Below are positions 36,787 through 49,669 of a stretch of 61,563 nucleotides of DNA, piece after piece. The stretch is from Geosiphon pyriformis (taxonomy: Eukaryota > Glomeromycota > Glomeromycetes > Archaeosporales > Geosiphonaceae). The stretch spans positions 385,124-446,686 of the forward strand of contig JAAOMT010000275.1 in the NCBI GenBank assembly GCA_016748015.1. The letters run 5' to 3'. Every line of letters starts with the position of its first letter. The stretch's first letter is position 1. The position numbers and the translations under genes were made by a program. A model generated the notes under the pieces. The model made no database searches, was not told the DNA's origin, and saw only the letters and a program-made list of their open reading frames with translations.

Positions 36787-39700
36787 ATGAGTGAGCTCGT
36801 TTGGAAGGTCATTACATGCAATGTTAGAGGAATGACCAATCCTGCAAAACAGAATGACATTATTCATTGGCACAATGACATGAACAATTTGATTTCAATT
36901 TTTACAGAAACAAAATTAAAGGGGAGAGTTTGCCCCTGGATTGTTAACAAATTTGATGGTGTAAGGGTGTTTACATCTGGCTTGGATTCTGGTTATCTGG
37001 GTGCCAGTGTTGTGATCATTGTGAATTCTTCTTTTGCAAGACATGTGTGCAAGATTTCTGAAGTGCCTGGCCAGCTCCTATCTATCAAGTTGCTGTTCAA
37101 GAATAAACTTTTGGTATCAATTTTGGGGCTTTATGCAGACACTTCATTGGTGGTTTGGTTTTCTCAGACTGATAAGGTTAACTCTTTCATTACAAAGGCT
37201 GTTAATGAATCTTCTTTCATCATTCTTGGGGGTGATTTCAATGAAAATGGTTTGTGTAAAAGTGCAAGTTTTAAGAAGTGCCTCAATTTGGGGCTAGTCA
37301 ACTCTCTGTCAGGTAGTTTAGTTGCGAAAAGTCTTATGTGGGAGAATTCAAGAGGTGTGAAGAAGACTATTGATTACATGTTTGTTTCCTCAAGTCTGGT
37401 CAGTGTGATTGTTCATCATGATGTTTTGGAGGTTGGCGAACATTATAACATGGATCACCAGGCTGTTTTTGTGTCCATAGGTCTGGGTGGGCTTTTGGAT
37501 GCACAGTTGAATTCTCTTTGAAAACAGGCAAATAAGGATTATTGAAAGTTTGATTTTAAGGGTGCTGATAGAATTAGATGAAACAATTTTAAAGATGCCA
37601 CATTGGCCAATGCTACGATGTTCTCAGATGAGTTCACCACCTTCGTACAGTTTTTGGACTTGGATGTAATGTGGAACATTGTTTGCAAGATATTGGTTCT
37701 TTCAGCTAGTGAAGTGTTTAAAAAAAAGTGGTTCAAGGGCTTTGATAATGTTTTTACCAAGAAATCTTTGAAATTTCACAAATTAGAGCTTTTGGTTTCC
37801 AAGATTGTCAAGGCCTCACATGAGGAGTGTGTTGCAAATTTTGAGTCTTTTATGGGATGTTGGGTTTTTTTGGATGATGTTAGGGCTTTGGTTGTGCAGG
37901 GTTTGGTGGATTCTGATGTTGGTGCTAATGATGTTTGTTTTGCTCTCTTTGGTGCTAGGAAATCTTATCGCACATCCAAGCTTGCTAAGTCTTTGAGGGC
38001 TAAAGAAGCAAACATCAGGTCTGCTATAGATAAGAAGATGGAGAATTTTGAGGTAGATAAAGATTACACAATCAGAAGCATGCTGGAACGACCCTTCCAC
38101 AAGGTGGTTTTGGATCATTTGGTCATGGGTAACAAGTTAATTCTTAAGCCTGATTTGGTAAAATCTAATGTTGACAATATTATGGAAAGATGAACCAGAA
38201 AGCGGTTGGTGGTTGATGATGTCTCTGATGTTTGGTCTCGTCAGTACCAACTTTTGGACTACATTTTTAATGAGGCTTTCTCTGGGGTGATGTGTGCTAT
38301 TGATTTTGACAAGTTGCATTATGTGGTCTCTAATCTGTCTAATGGCAAAACTGCTGGTTTTTTAGGTATCTCTAATGAACTATAGAAACATTGTGATAAA
38401 TCAGTTTTGGGTTTGCTTCTGGTCTTGTTGAATTTTTGTCTATCTTGTGAGTCAATACCTGGTCCTTAGAGGGAGGCTTGGGTTTCAATAATTCCCAAGC
38501 CCTATGAATGGGAGAGTGTTCTCACAAATACTTATCCTATTGCTTTGATCAAAACTGCCTGCAAAATTCTCTCCAAGATTCTTTCGAACAGGATTTCACT
38601 GGCTTGCAGCTCTCATAATGTCCTACATGGTGACAATTTTTCAGTTTTAAAGAGTACAGCAATTCAGTCACCTATTTTTGCTATTGGTTCAGTTGTTGAA
38701 AATGCTCTGGAGAAAAACCGGAAGCTCTGGTTGGTTTTACAGGACATATGAAAAGCTTACAATTCAGTTGGCTGGAAACACCTTGAGAAGAGTTTGGTCA
38801 GAATTAAGATGTGCAGTAAATTTATTCAGTTTTTTGGCAGTATTCATAAGAATTGCACCAACTGTGTGATGACAGATTTTGGTTTGATGGATGGCTATTA
38901 TGTGCACAATGGTCTGGATCAAGAAGAGGTTTTTTCCTCACTTCTGTGGCATATATTTTATGATTCTCTATTGTGTAAAGTCAAGGAAGTATGTGTAGAT
39001 ATAGATTGAATTCTCATTTTGTGTCTAAAAATGGTTATATCGAATCTCAGGCTGGGCTGTCTTCCTTTTTTGCTGCTGGTGCTTTTGTTAATAATACAAT
39101 CTGGGTTGGTAGCAGTCAAAGTGCTACTCAACATATTCTCAATATAGCTGGCAAATTTTTTCATATTAATAATATTTCAATCAATAACGACAAGACAGTG
39201 GCAATTCTCATCAATAGTAAGGTCATCAATCTTTTTCTCTCTATCAGTGGCTTGCCAATCTCCATTGCCAAAAGGGGTGAATTTTATCAGTACTTGGGTA
39301 TTTTTCTCTCAACTGAGGGTCTTTCGAAGCCTAGTTTGGCTAAGACAAATTCAGATGTTCATTTTTTTACTAATCTGGTCTTGAGGAAGGTGGTTTCAGA
39401 TAAACAATTTTTGTATCTGGTGTTGGCAGTCCTTTATCCTATAATCAGCTATAGAATGCAGTTCAGCTTGGTTCCTGTTGGCATGTGCAACAAATGGGAC
39501 ACTCTGGTTTGCAAATGTTTGAAACTTAAATCTGGTCTCCTGCAGGATTTTCTTAGTGATACAATCTACCATCCTTCTTTTTATGGTTTAAAGTCTTTTT
39601 CACAGTGTCAGTTAGAAAGTAAGATTGCTTTACTTATCAGTTTTGCAAACTCTATCGGAATTTTGGGGCATATGTTCAGTCACAGGTCTCATGACTTGCA

Positions 39701-41448
39701 AGTTCTGTGCTGGCAGTCTATCCATTCCTTGATTTCTCCTGTTCGCATTTGTGTTAGTGTTTCTAATAATTTCTTGGCTGGTGTGGTTTCCATCCTTCTT
39801 AACTGCAAGCTGTCTTTGGGTGGTTCTTTGGCCAGTGCTTTTCAGTTTTGCAGTGGGGTTTCTATGTCTGTTGTTCTTAGCAAGTCTTTGTTTTTCAAGT
39901 TTTTGCCATCCCTTTGGCGTTATGATGTTGCCTTCATGAACCAGCTTCAGAATTGCTATGGTAGTGTCTTTAGCTGGCTTACTTTTAAGCGATGGAAGAG
40001 GCTGGATCCTCGTGGTCCAGTCCCTGAGTGGTTTGAATGTTCTGTCAAGTTTCTTGTGGCCTCCCATTTTTCTCCCTCAGTTTTGGTTGGTGTTAGTCCT
40101 GTTAACATTTGTGGTTCTGATAATTTTGTGTCTATATGTGATTGTTTCTCTCGGGTTGATGCTGATTGTTTGTCTGTATATACAGATAGATCATTAAAAA
40201 ATTTGGGCATGACTGGTTGTAAGGCTGGGGCTGCTGCCTTTTTTGAAAACATTAACTTGGGTTTGGGTATTAGTGTTCGGGGTTTGATATCATCTACTTT
40301 GGCAGAATTGCAGGCTATAGTGTTGGCTCTAGAGTGTATATCTGTGGCTCATTCTGTTTGTCTGTTTTCAGACAGTTAGGCAGCCTTGGATGCTTGCATG
40401 TCAGAGGTTGACTTGGTGTATCCTGACTTTCACAATCAGTGCTGGGTCGAGTGCTGGCATATTAGGAATGTTATTCACAGTAAAAATTTAAGAGTCAGCT
40501 GGCACAAAGTTAAGGGCCACTCTGGTGTATCGGGGAATGATCGAGCTGACAGCATTGCTGACGCTGCGACTCTTTATAATTGGTTTCTCTTTTCTCGCAT
40601 TGATGAACATTTTTTGTTGGCAGATAATGGTATTGTGTCTGGTATTTCTAGACACTTTGTTCAAGACGTTTTTCATGCTGTTTGTTGAGTGTGTTGGGAG
40701 GTTGGTTCTGGTTCTGTGTTTTTACCTAGAGATTTGCACTTGGATGTTGATTGGCCTAGCTCTTCCAGAGTTTGGCATCCTGATTCACATATGGCAACAG
40801 GTTTCACCAACAGATGCACTGCTGACATTCATACTTACTTAATGAAGACTTTGCACTATCAGCTTCCTGTGGCTGTTTGAAAGTGTGTTTATGATAGATG
40901 TTACCCGAGTGTCTTGTGTCTGTATTGTGGTGATGTGGAGGTATTTGATCATGTGTTTTCTTGTGTAATTGATAATTCAGTTCATCGTCAGGTTTTGGAA
41001 TCCTGTATGTCTTCTTGGAAGACAATTTCTGGTTTTTCCATCCTTTCTTCTAATGTATTGCAGCTGCTGTTGACCTGTGCTTCAGATTTTCTGGTGTCCT
41101 CAGCTCTTTACAAGGGTTTTGTTTTCAGAGAATGGTTTCGGAAGACTGTTTCCATCTTCTATGATCCCAAGATTACTGGCGTTAAAATTACTGATTTTGT
41201 GCACTTCCTTTGTGTCGCTTTCAGAAATAATATTTGGTTGGTCCGTGCCAAGCATTGTGCATACATAGAAAAAAATGGCCTGATCCCAGTGAATGGCTCA
41301 ATTTCTGTCTTGGTTTTGAGATTCTCGGGTGGTATGGTTAAATTGCTTGGTATTGTTGAAGCTTTTGGCGTCCGTTTTGGTTTTTGCAAATCTTGTTTGT
41401 TTTTCTCAGGTATTGGTAACTTGGTTTCTGTTAATATAGATGTGTAGT
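36787..41448 (+). pseudogene. LINE ORF2: endonuclease, reverse transcriptase, RNase H
   Basis: ATG at 36787 follows the ORF1 end by a few bases. Endonuclease (36800-37500) keeps CNVRG, TETKL, GGDFNENG, IDYMFV and the DHQAV end, so its catalytic set looks whole. Reverse transcriptase (about 38200-39500): motif A reads KAYNSVGW where Asp is expected at N, and motif C reads FVNNTIW where FVDD is expected; both are Asp-to-Asn. RNase H (about 40170-40560) keeps YTDRS, AELQA, FSDS and VKGHSGVSGNDRAD. A Cys/His cluster CLYCGDVEVFDHVFSC follows at about 40917. Stops include TAG in NEL*KHCDK and GP*REAW and TAG after FSDS, at expected Trp and Gln. The frame shifts near 38990. The element cannot make an active enzyme. 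Confidence 0.85.
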
Positions 41449-41739
41449 GTTGTCTTAACTGGCTCGAGTGGCTGGTCACGTGTAGAAAGTGCATGATTCA
41501 TACTTAGTTTAGATCATTTCTTTGATGTATAGTTCTAAGTTGCATTTGGACTTCACTTGTTAAATAATAATAATAATAAAAAAATATTAATATTTTTAAT
41601 AAATGTAATTTTTAAAAAAAAGTATAAAACTATTTTAATAAATTTAAATAAACAAAAAAAAAACAACTAAATATACAGTTTTAAAATATTATTATTATTA
41701 TATTTAATAAATATAATCTAATTACTATCTAAAAGTTAA

Positions 41740-44700
41740 AAACAAATTAAGTGTTCTAATACTAAATATAATTTATGTATTTTTTACATATAACTAAATA
41801 TTCAAATTAGTTTAGACTATACTATATTGATATCTTAAAAGAAAACTTATTTAAAGATGATATTTTCTAAATAATCTCAAATAATACAGTATTATTACTA
41901 ACTAATCTAACCAATTATTTAGTTGTTTTTAAATCATTAAACTTGACACTAATAAATTTATGTTTTTATAATAATATCAAGTTAAAAAACATGTTATCAT
42001 TAATAATAGATAGACTTATATAAAGACCAAACATATCAATATTTTTATAACTATACTTAGTTTTCAATACAATTATTTTTTGTTCCAACTTACTAATTGT
42101 TTTGCTAAAAGTATTTATATATATTAAAAGCTTATTAATCTTAAGGCCAAGTGCACTATTGAAACCAAATTACTATTAATAAATTGTTTAAACACAGTAA
42201 TCAAAAATCTAACTGGCTTAATAATAGATTTAACCAAAGTAAAAAGCTTGGCCAAGTTAAACTTTAAAAAAGCCAACTAAAAAAAAACTGCAAAAACATC
42301 AACCAATATATCAATAAAAAAAGCAAAGCCAACTAAAAGACTAGAAATTAAAAAAGACACAAAAACAGCAGTCTTAATATAAAACTTAATACCAACAAAA
42401 TAAAACATAAAAGCTCTAAGATTTTTGAAAGAAGAAAATGAAAAATTTTATAATTAATAGTCAAATAGTCTAAGTTTTGACACCTAAAACAATATTAGCA
42501 TTTAGGAATTTTCTATCAAATACAATATTTTTTTAAGATATCAATTTTAATAATAGCAGCATTTAAATTATTCTGTGAGCCAAATATAACCAGAACAAAC
42601 TGGAAACAATGATCAGAATTAGATAAACAAGAAATAAAACACATTTAACTATTAACTTGAGAAATCATATTATTGATTTTATAGGCAGTACAGCCAAAAA
42701 AAAATTAATTAACTTGGCTTTAACTTATTATAAAACAGAATAATTTTATTTTAATTCATAAGAAAAAAAATTCCAATATTATTTTTGTTCAATAAAACTG
42801 AATAATAATTCAAAACAAATATTACAGCATCTAAAGTCTTAAAGTAAACCACTACATATTGCCAAATGCCAACTGGTTTTAACACAACACAAAAAATCTT
42901 ATCAAACACACTAAAAACTGTCTTAATATTAATAACAAATATACTTAAAGGTATATTATACAACATAATAGCAGCAAAAAAAGAATTAAACTCAAAAACC
43001 ACTAAAGACTAGGTAATTTTAAGAGTGGTCAAGTAAACAGAGCTTGTAAATTTAACTAGAAACACAGTTTTTAAAAATTTTTGTAAAATAAATTTCATAT
43101 AAAAGAGCTTTATATTGTCTTTTAATACTAATTTTGCATTCAAAAAATCATGTATAGACTGAAAAACAATCTTAACATTGTTATTTATAAAAATTTAAAA
43201 ATTTTTAAGGATATAAAAATAGCTAATTAGAAACAGACATAATAAAAAAAAATTTCAGAATTTTTCTTGAGAAATTACAAGATTTCAGAAATTCTAGAAT
43301 TTTTGGTTAGAAGAATTAAAAAAATTCAAGAAATCTTATATAACATAAATTATATATATATAACAAGAGTATTAAAAGCAAAAAAAGTAATTTCTAGAAA
43401 ATTCAGTTCAGATTAATACCAACAATCAATTAATTATCCAATAATTTTTTTTTTAAAAATAATTTCTATAACTTAAAGCAGAATTAAATCACATATTAAT
43501 AAAATATTAATTATTATCTGAATTCATGTTATTATCATTTGATTAAAAAAGTTAATTACTTCTATTCTATTAACATTCCATGTTAATAAAATTTATTACT
43601 TAACCACACTAGATTAATAGCTCTTGATTATAATTATTGACAGAATACTAATTTTTTATTTTTTTTTTATTTTTTTTATTTTTTTATTTTATTATTGTTT
43701 ATTAATTAATTAAAAAATTAATGCATAGAATTATTGATATTAAAAAAAATTAGTAAAAGACCCAGAAAACAAAAGTAAAAACTTAGAAATTAAAAATAGT
43801 TTATTAAGAGAAACTAGCCATTAAGCTTTTGGAAGGGTACTAAAACAGCAATTGAATCTCTGTTCATTATACAAAAAACTTAACCAAAACCTTCAGATCA
43901 TGAAAACCTTCAGAAATTACCAATATTATCAAGCTATTAAGCACCAAATTACAGATTTGTTATTTGTATCAACACTTTAAATAATCATCTGTAACAACAT
44001 AAGCCAATTTAATCTTAAAATACCAGAATAAAGGCCATTCATTTAGCAAACTTTTAATAAATAAAAATAATTTTCCAAATACTATTAATGGCAGCATTAA
44101 AAACCAAAAAAAAAATTAAATTAGTTTCTATTTAATCAATTCAGTTTCTAAAAACAGATGATCCAACAAAAGACTATTGTTTTGTTTTTAAAACTGGCAA
44201 TAATCTGCTAAAAGACACCATATTTGATAATACAGCCAATGATTGATCTTGGTTTATCTTAAATAATAAACCAGATAATACAATAGAAATCTTATCTAAA
44301 ATTTTATTAAAAACCACAAAGAAATTTGGTGTAACAATAACAAAGACAAACAACTGCTTCTATTTTTTTAAGTTTTTGGTTTTTTTGATTATTTTTTTTA
44401 AAAAATTATTATTAGAAGCACCAGATATAAAAGCTATAAAAAAGAAAACCAGTTTGTTAACTAGTCTGTTATTAAAAACTTTGGAAAGAGTAAAAACAAC
44501 ACTAGAACTAACTCAAGTATGTCTTTTTAAGAAAATTTTAACTGATAAAAAACCAGCCAAAAATAAAAAAAATATTTTAGTGACTACCAAAGACAGTTTT
44601 TTACTATTACTAACCAAAAAAAAAGCTTCTAAAACGTTTTGTCTAACTGCTTTTACAACAAAGAAAATTTCTTTGTTTAAAACTTTATAAGATACTAAAA

Positions 44701-44770
44701 AAGAAGTATTAGTTACAGCTTTTTTATTTTTTGTTTTAATTGTGGTCATAAAATTAAAGAAACAAAGAGT
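41740..44770 (-). mobile_element. Second ORF1-only LINE derivative, split by a solo LTR
   Basis: Minus-strand order matches the element at 20380-22670 from end to end: ORF1 start region near 44700-44770, ORF1 body, zinc-knuckle region near 42460-42490, coiled C-terminal part near 42000-42200, then the LINE 3' tail near 41740-41840. Without the LTR insertion (43179-43996 plus a 4-bp duplication) the length is about 2.2 kb, close to the other copy. Again no endonuclease or reverse transcriptase lies between ORF1 and the tail. It is more AT-rich than the other copy, and its ORF1 is broken into pieces such as 43002-42751 and 44749-44513. Confidence 0.65.
43179..43996. mobile_element. Solo LTR of the gypsy family, decayed
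   Basis: About 818 bp beginning TGTTA and ending TAACA. It follows the 5' LTR at 52111-52989 in order: palindromic GAATT-type block, TATA-like run (about 43345-43360), TTAACCACAC, a T-rich stretch, GAATCTCTGTT, and the end ATCTGTAACA. The 4-bp sequence ACAT flanks it on both sides (43175-43178 and 43997-44000). It lacks any internal region, as expected after recombination between two LTRs. Confidence 0.85.
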
Positions 44771-44975
44771 TTTTTTTAATTTTAAAATATGTGTATAAAT
44801 TATTTTTTTGTAGAATTACAAATACTATTAAATTTTTTTTATTTTATTTTATTAAAGCTTAACAAATAAAGTTCAATCACTATCTAGTACATAGAACCAG
44901 ACTAAGTAGCCCAAACTAAATGCAACTCACATACTTACTACATGTAACTAGTCACTTAGACCAGACAAGACAATA

Positions 44976-47900
44976 CTATATACTTATATGAACATAAACA
45001 TCATTATCCAAACCAGAATAAAAAAGACAAGGCCTCCAATAGCCAAAACTAACAGCAAAAAACTCAACAATACCAAGCATTTTAACCACATCATTTGAAA
45101 AATTAGACACTAAACTACAAAACAAACCTGACACAACACCCATCTTCAACCAAACCAGCCTTCTCCATATCAACTTTGAATTTAGATCTCAGCAGCCAAG
45201 CCCTGGAACAATACAACTCCACCAGATATCTTACAAATTAATAACAGTAAAGACAGCTCTCTTTTTACAATCAAAAATCTCAATGGTCTTAGCTAACCAA
45301 TCTCTAAGCACAAATTTTTTGTACACAACAGCATAAGTTCCAGAATCTACTAAACAAGAAGAGAGTATTCTCAAAATGACAGAAGATGAAGGCAAACCAA
45401 GAACACCTGCCAAAGCAGTCCAATGTGTGGAGGCTTCTGCCAAAATCTTACTCTGAACACCAATATCTTGACTACAAGTAAAAACATGATCTGACAATTC
45501 CACTTTATTATACAACAAATACAGCACACCAGGATAATTTCTATCATACAACTTCTTTCTGACAGTCACAAACAACCATCTATGAATTGCTTTCATTAAG
45601 TAAGTGTGAAGATTGGATGACTTTTAATTTGTAAAACCAGCAAGCAAATATGAGTTTGGATGTCAGACCCTTGTAGTAAGATCCTAATCAATATCTATGA
45701 CAATCGAACCAGAAACTACATTATGATCAGAACCAGCCTCCCATCAAACATGACAAACAGACTGGAAAACATCTTTGACAAAATGGCGAGCATTGCCAGA
45801 AACAGCAGTGTCCTCAGCCATCAAAAAATGCTTATGCACATCTGTCAGCAAATAAAAAGAAGAATCAGCAGTCACACCAGCAGCAGCATCTATCTTATTA
45901 TTATCACAAACCCCAGAATAACTCTTGATCTTAACCCAACAGACTATGAGATCCTTATCTCTAATCAAATTAAAAATATGCCTCTTTTCAATCCAGCATT
46001 TATTGTAGAAATCAGGTATTGCTAACACTACCTTCAATACACATGCATTAATAACTGCTTGGCTGTTGAGATATAAAACTAAGGAACAAAAAAACAGCAT
46101 GCACTTTAGAGACAAAGCAACAGTCTGCAACTCAGTCATAGTAAAAGAGACAAGGCCATGCATCACTATACCAACATTCATGTTCAATGCTAAAAAATAT
46201 GCAGCAGCTTTACTAACCACACTATCAGAGCCAGCATTCCTTAATAAACTATTTGAATAAATTTCAAATAAGCCAGACCAAATCTCATATAAACCATCTC
46301 ATATCTTGGCAAACTCACTAGAATTCAAAATATTTAACTTATCAGGCTAAAGAAAAACAGACAGAACTGGTGGTGAAAAGCTATTACTGTACAGAAACCT
46401 TGATATAACATCAAACTAGCAAAGAACAGAGTCTTTGGGATCTAATCTTTTCTACTAATAGAAGATTTTTTAATTTATGACACAGTTTTTTTTATCAAAG
46501 AGCTTATCACTAAATGCAACACCAAAATGTTTTAAAGACCGAACAGAACTAAGATACAAAGCCTTCTCAAGAATAGATGACATAAAGAAAATACCAAGAC
46601 TATAAAAAGCATTGGGCAACTTGTTTGCCAAGAACAGCTTATTAGCTAAAAAAATCCTAACCACACCAGCCAAAAAATTGTTCACAGGACTAATAAGCAA
46701 CTTAATAAGGAACTGCAAGAGATTTAGGAGAGCCCACCCCAAAACCTGCAAATCCAAGAATTTATAATGAAACAACCAACTAAGAATGCCAGGAGCATTA
46801 GAAAACAAGACTACAGCAGCCAATTTACTCTCTAATTGCACTTGCTTAAAGAACTTCAGACCATAGAATGAAGGATAATGCAAAGCCTCATTAGAGAAAT
46901 CTTGGAGCAAATATCCTTTAGACTTAAGATCCTTTCTGATCATAACATCTCATTTGTTATATACACTTGATAAGACAAAACTAAACTGAGTTATGTAACT
47001 AACAATAGGCTACAAAACAGCCAACACCAAATAAGAGAACTGCTTATCCATAATAGCCTTTTTAAGCACCACATTCACAAAGAAATAGACATTAGCATGA
47101 GTTCTAACCAAACTTGGCTTGAACAATCTCTCAGTTGACAAAAAAATTCCCAGATATCTGTATGCCTTGCCTTTTCTGACCATAGAAATAGGCTGGCCAT
47201 TAATACTCAAAGCAGCAGATTTAATATCCTGATTGATTGAAATAACCACTGTTTTCTTAGTATTAATACAAATGTCATTAATCAAAAAAAATTTACTGGC
47301 AATGTTCAGAGCATATTGCATAAAAGCCAGACAATCTCCAATCCAAATTGTGTCATCCACAAATGCATCTACTGCAAAAAATAAAGACAAACCATCACTA
47401 TTTTCAATTCTGTCAGTTCTTGCCACAAACTTAGTATCAATTCAATAACTACACAAATGTTTATGTCTCTTGACTTCACATAAGAGTGAATTGTAAAAGA
47501 TTCTCCAAAGAAGAGGGAAGAAAACTTCACCTTGGTCCAACCTATTATGTACTCTATAGCCTTCTAAAAGACCAAAACCTGTTATAATCCTATTGAATTT
47601 ATCTGTGTGTATGTTACCAAAGAATTTAATGAACCTATTACACATCTTGATTCTTTTCAAACTAGCCTCCAAGTGATGTCAACCAACCAAGTTATTGCTT
47701 TGCACATATTCTGCAAAACTAGCCAAAGTTCCCAATCCTTTTTCAATGCATTTTCTATTACCAAACCAACCACAAACACAGGAAATTGAGTAGACATATC
47801 CTTCAAAACAGAAAAATTATTGCTCCAAACAACACCAAACTTACTGCATGTAAACAAAATCTTATTGGAAATAATCTTAGAAAGAATTTTTCTGGTGGTT

Positions 47901-49668
47901 TCAATTAAAGCAATAGGCCAAATGTTTGTAAGAATCTCATCCCAGTCATAAGGTTTTGGAATCATTGAAACCCAAGCTCTCTTTCACAAAACAAGAACAT
48001 TTCCAACCATTAAATATGTATTCAATAGTTCTAAAAGACACCTCATTATCTTTTCACTACTACGTTTCTACAGTTTATTAGGAATACCAGACAAGCCAAT
48101 AATTTTGCCATCAGGCAAACCATTAACAACTAAGAGCAGCTTACTTATACTGATTGGACACATCACACCAGAAAAAGCATTATCTTTTACATAATCCAAC
48201 AGTACATATTGGTAGACTCAGAGATCAGGCACTATTGAGGGTACACTCTGCTTCCTTATCCAACTTTCCATAATCCTATCAACATTGAGCTTAATCTTTT
48301 CTGGTTCCAAAACCAATTTATCATCCACTACTAAGTGATCCAGGACAATTTTGCAAAAAGACTGATCCAAGATGCTTCTAATCATACCATCTTTGTCAGA
48401 ACAAAATTTTTCCATCCATTTCTCTATCACCTTCCTAATGAACACCTCTTTAGCCAATTTTGATTCAAACATCTTGGATTTTTGATATTTTTTCTTAACC
48501 AGAAACAAATTTTTAAGAATGTTTATAGACCTCCTACTATTCTGAACTATTTTTATAACCATGAGAGCTTTGTCAGCATCCAGAAATGACCACTTTTCAA
48601 TAAGATAATCGAAACCAAGGATATTACTCACACTCAGATACTTAACTATCTTAGCAATTAACAGCTCCAATTCTAAAAACTTAGATGAATGTTTGTTCTT
48701 CAAACACTGAAATTCACTGAACCAATGTTTTGTGAAAATTTCATTAGCTGCACCAACTACCATCTTTTTCAAAACTGTTTACATGGTATTAACATCATCC
48801 CAAATTTTGGCATTAGAGAATATAGTCTCTATTACTAAGAGTTTGGTAGAAAAGCACTTCTTAAATTTCATCTACTTGGTATCATCTACATCTTTAATCT
48901 TGAACTTCCAATGATTTTTATTAGTCTGTTTGTGCAAGCTATTCAAACAAACATCCAAAAGCCCACCTAAGCCAACTGAGACCAATACTGCATTGTAATT
49001 AGTGTCAAAAAAACTAGAAACAGAGCAGATCTGATAACCAGTAATGGCAGACAACAAACTCTTGCTGACAAAAATGTAATCAATAGTTTTCTCAACCTCT
49101 CTAGAGTTGCACCATGTGAGAGTCTTTATTAAACAATGGTCAGTAAACAAATTGACCAATCCCAAATCCAAACAGAACTTAAAGCTTACACTCTTCCCAG
49201 ATCCGTTCTTATTAAAATTTCCACTCAAAACCACAAAAGTGCTAGAGTTGACAGCTTTTGTGATCAGAGAGTTCATAGCTAGAGCTTGACCAAATCTAGT
49301 CTCAGAAGAAGCACCAGTGTACAACCCCAGAATCATAACTGAAATCTTGTCTTTAAATAAAAGCCACACCAAAATAACTTGCCCAGAAATTTTCTTCACT
49401 TTAAACACATGATGGACAAAAAAATTGTTCATAATCACAGCCATTTCAGTACCAAAAAATTCTTTATCTAAACCAGACGTGAAAACACACATACCTTCAA
49501 ACTTATTAGTAATCCAAAGTTTAACACTCGACCACAATTTGGTTTCCATAACAAAAGACATTATACAACCAGAACTCACATGTCAATAAACTACGTTATC
49601 TTGTTTTGCAGAAATATTAATACCACAGACATTGCATGTAGTAAATTTTCAAACCAAATCACTTATTG
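44976..49668 (-). pseudogene. LINE ORF2: endonuclease, reverse transcriptase, RNase H
   Basis: The start region (about 49668-49580) shows TGA at two positions where the plus copy has TGG (VWK and HWH). Endonuclease: METKL is kept, but GGDFNENG reads SGNFNKNG and the Asp-His end reads TNYNAV. Reverse transcriptase: motif C FVDDTIW is intact (about 47350), motif A region is frameshifted with Asn at the Asp position. RNase H: the first Asp is Asn (IYSNS), SDS is LNS, and the GHSG His is Tyr (KSYSGV). The Cys-rich end (about 45500) is partly kept. The protein ends at a stop at 44976, where the plus copy also ends. Long open pieces lie at 49579-48872, 48772-48218, 47426-47010, 46943-46470 and 46220-45744. 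Confidence 0.8.
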
Positions 49669-49669
49669 A

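Larger units (their letters stand above)
34830..41583 (+). mobile_element. Near full-length LINE (plus strand), inactive
   Basis: A non-LTR retrotransposon with ORF1, then ORF2 carrying apurinic-type endonuclease, reverse transcriptase, RNase H and a Cys-rich end, then a short 3' region finishing in (AAT)n near 41566-41583. The 5' edge near 34830 is estimated from where pyrimidine-rich sequence starts. It is far less decayed than the neighbouring AT-rich copies but carries several stops, at least one frameshift and changed catalytic residues. Confidence 0.85.
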
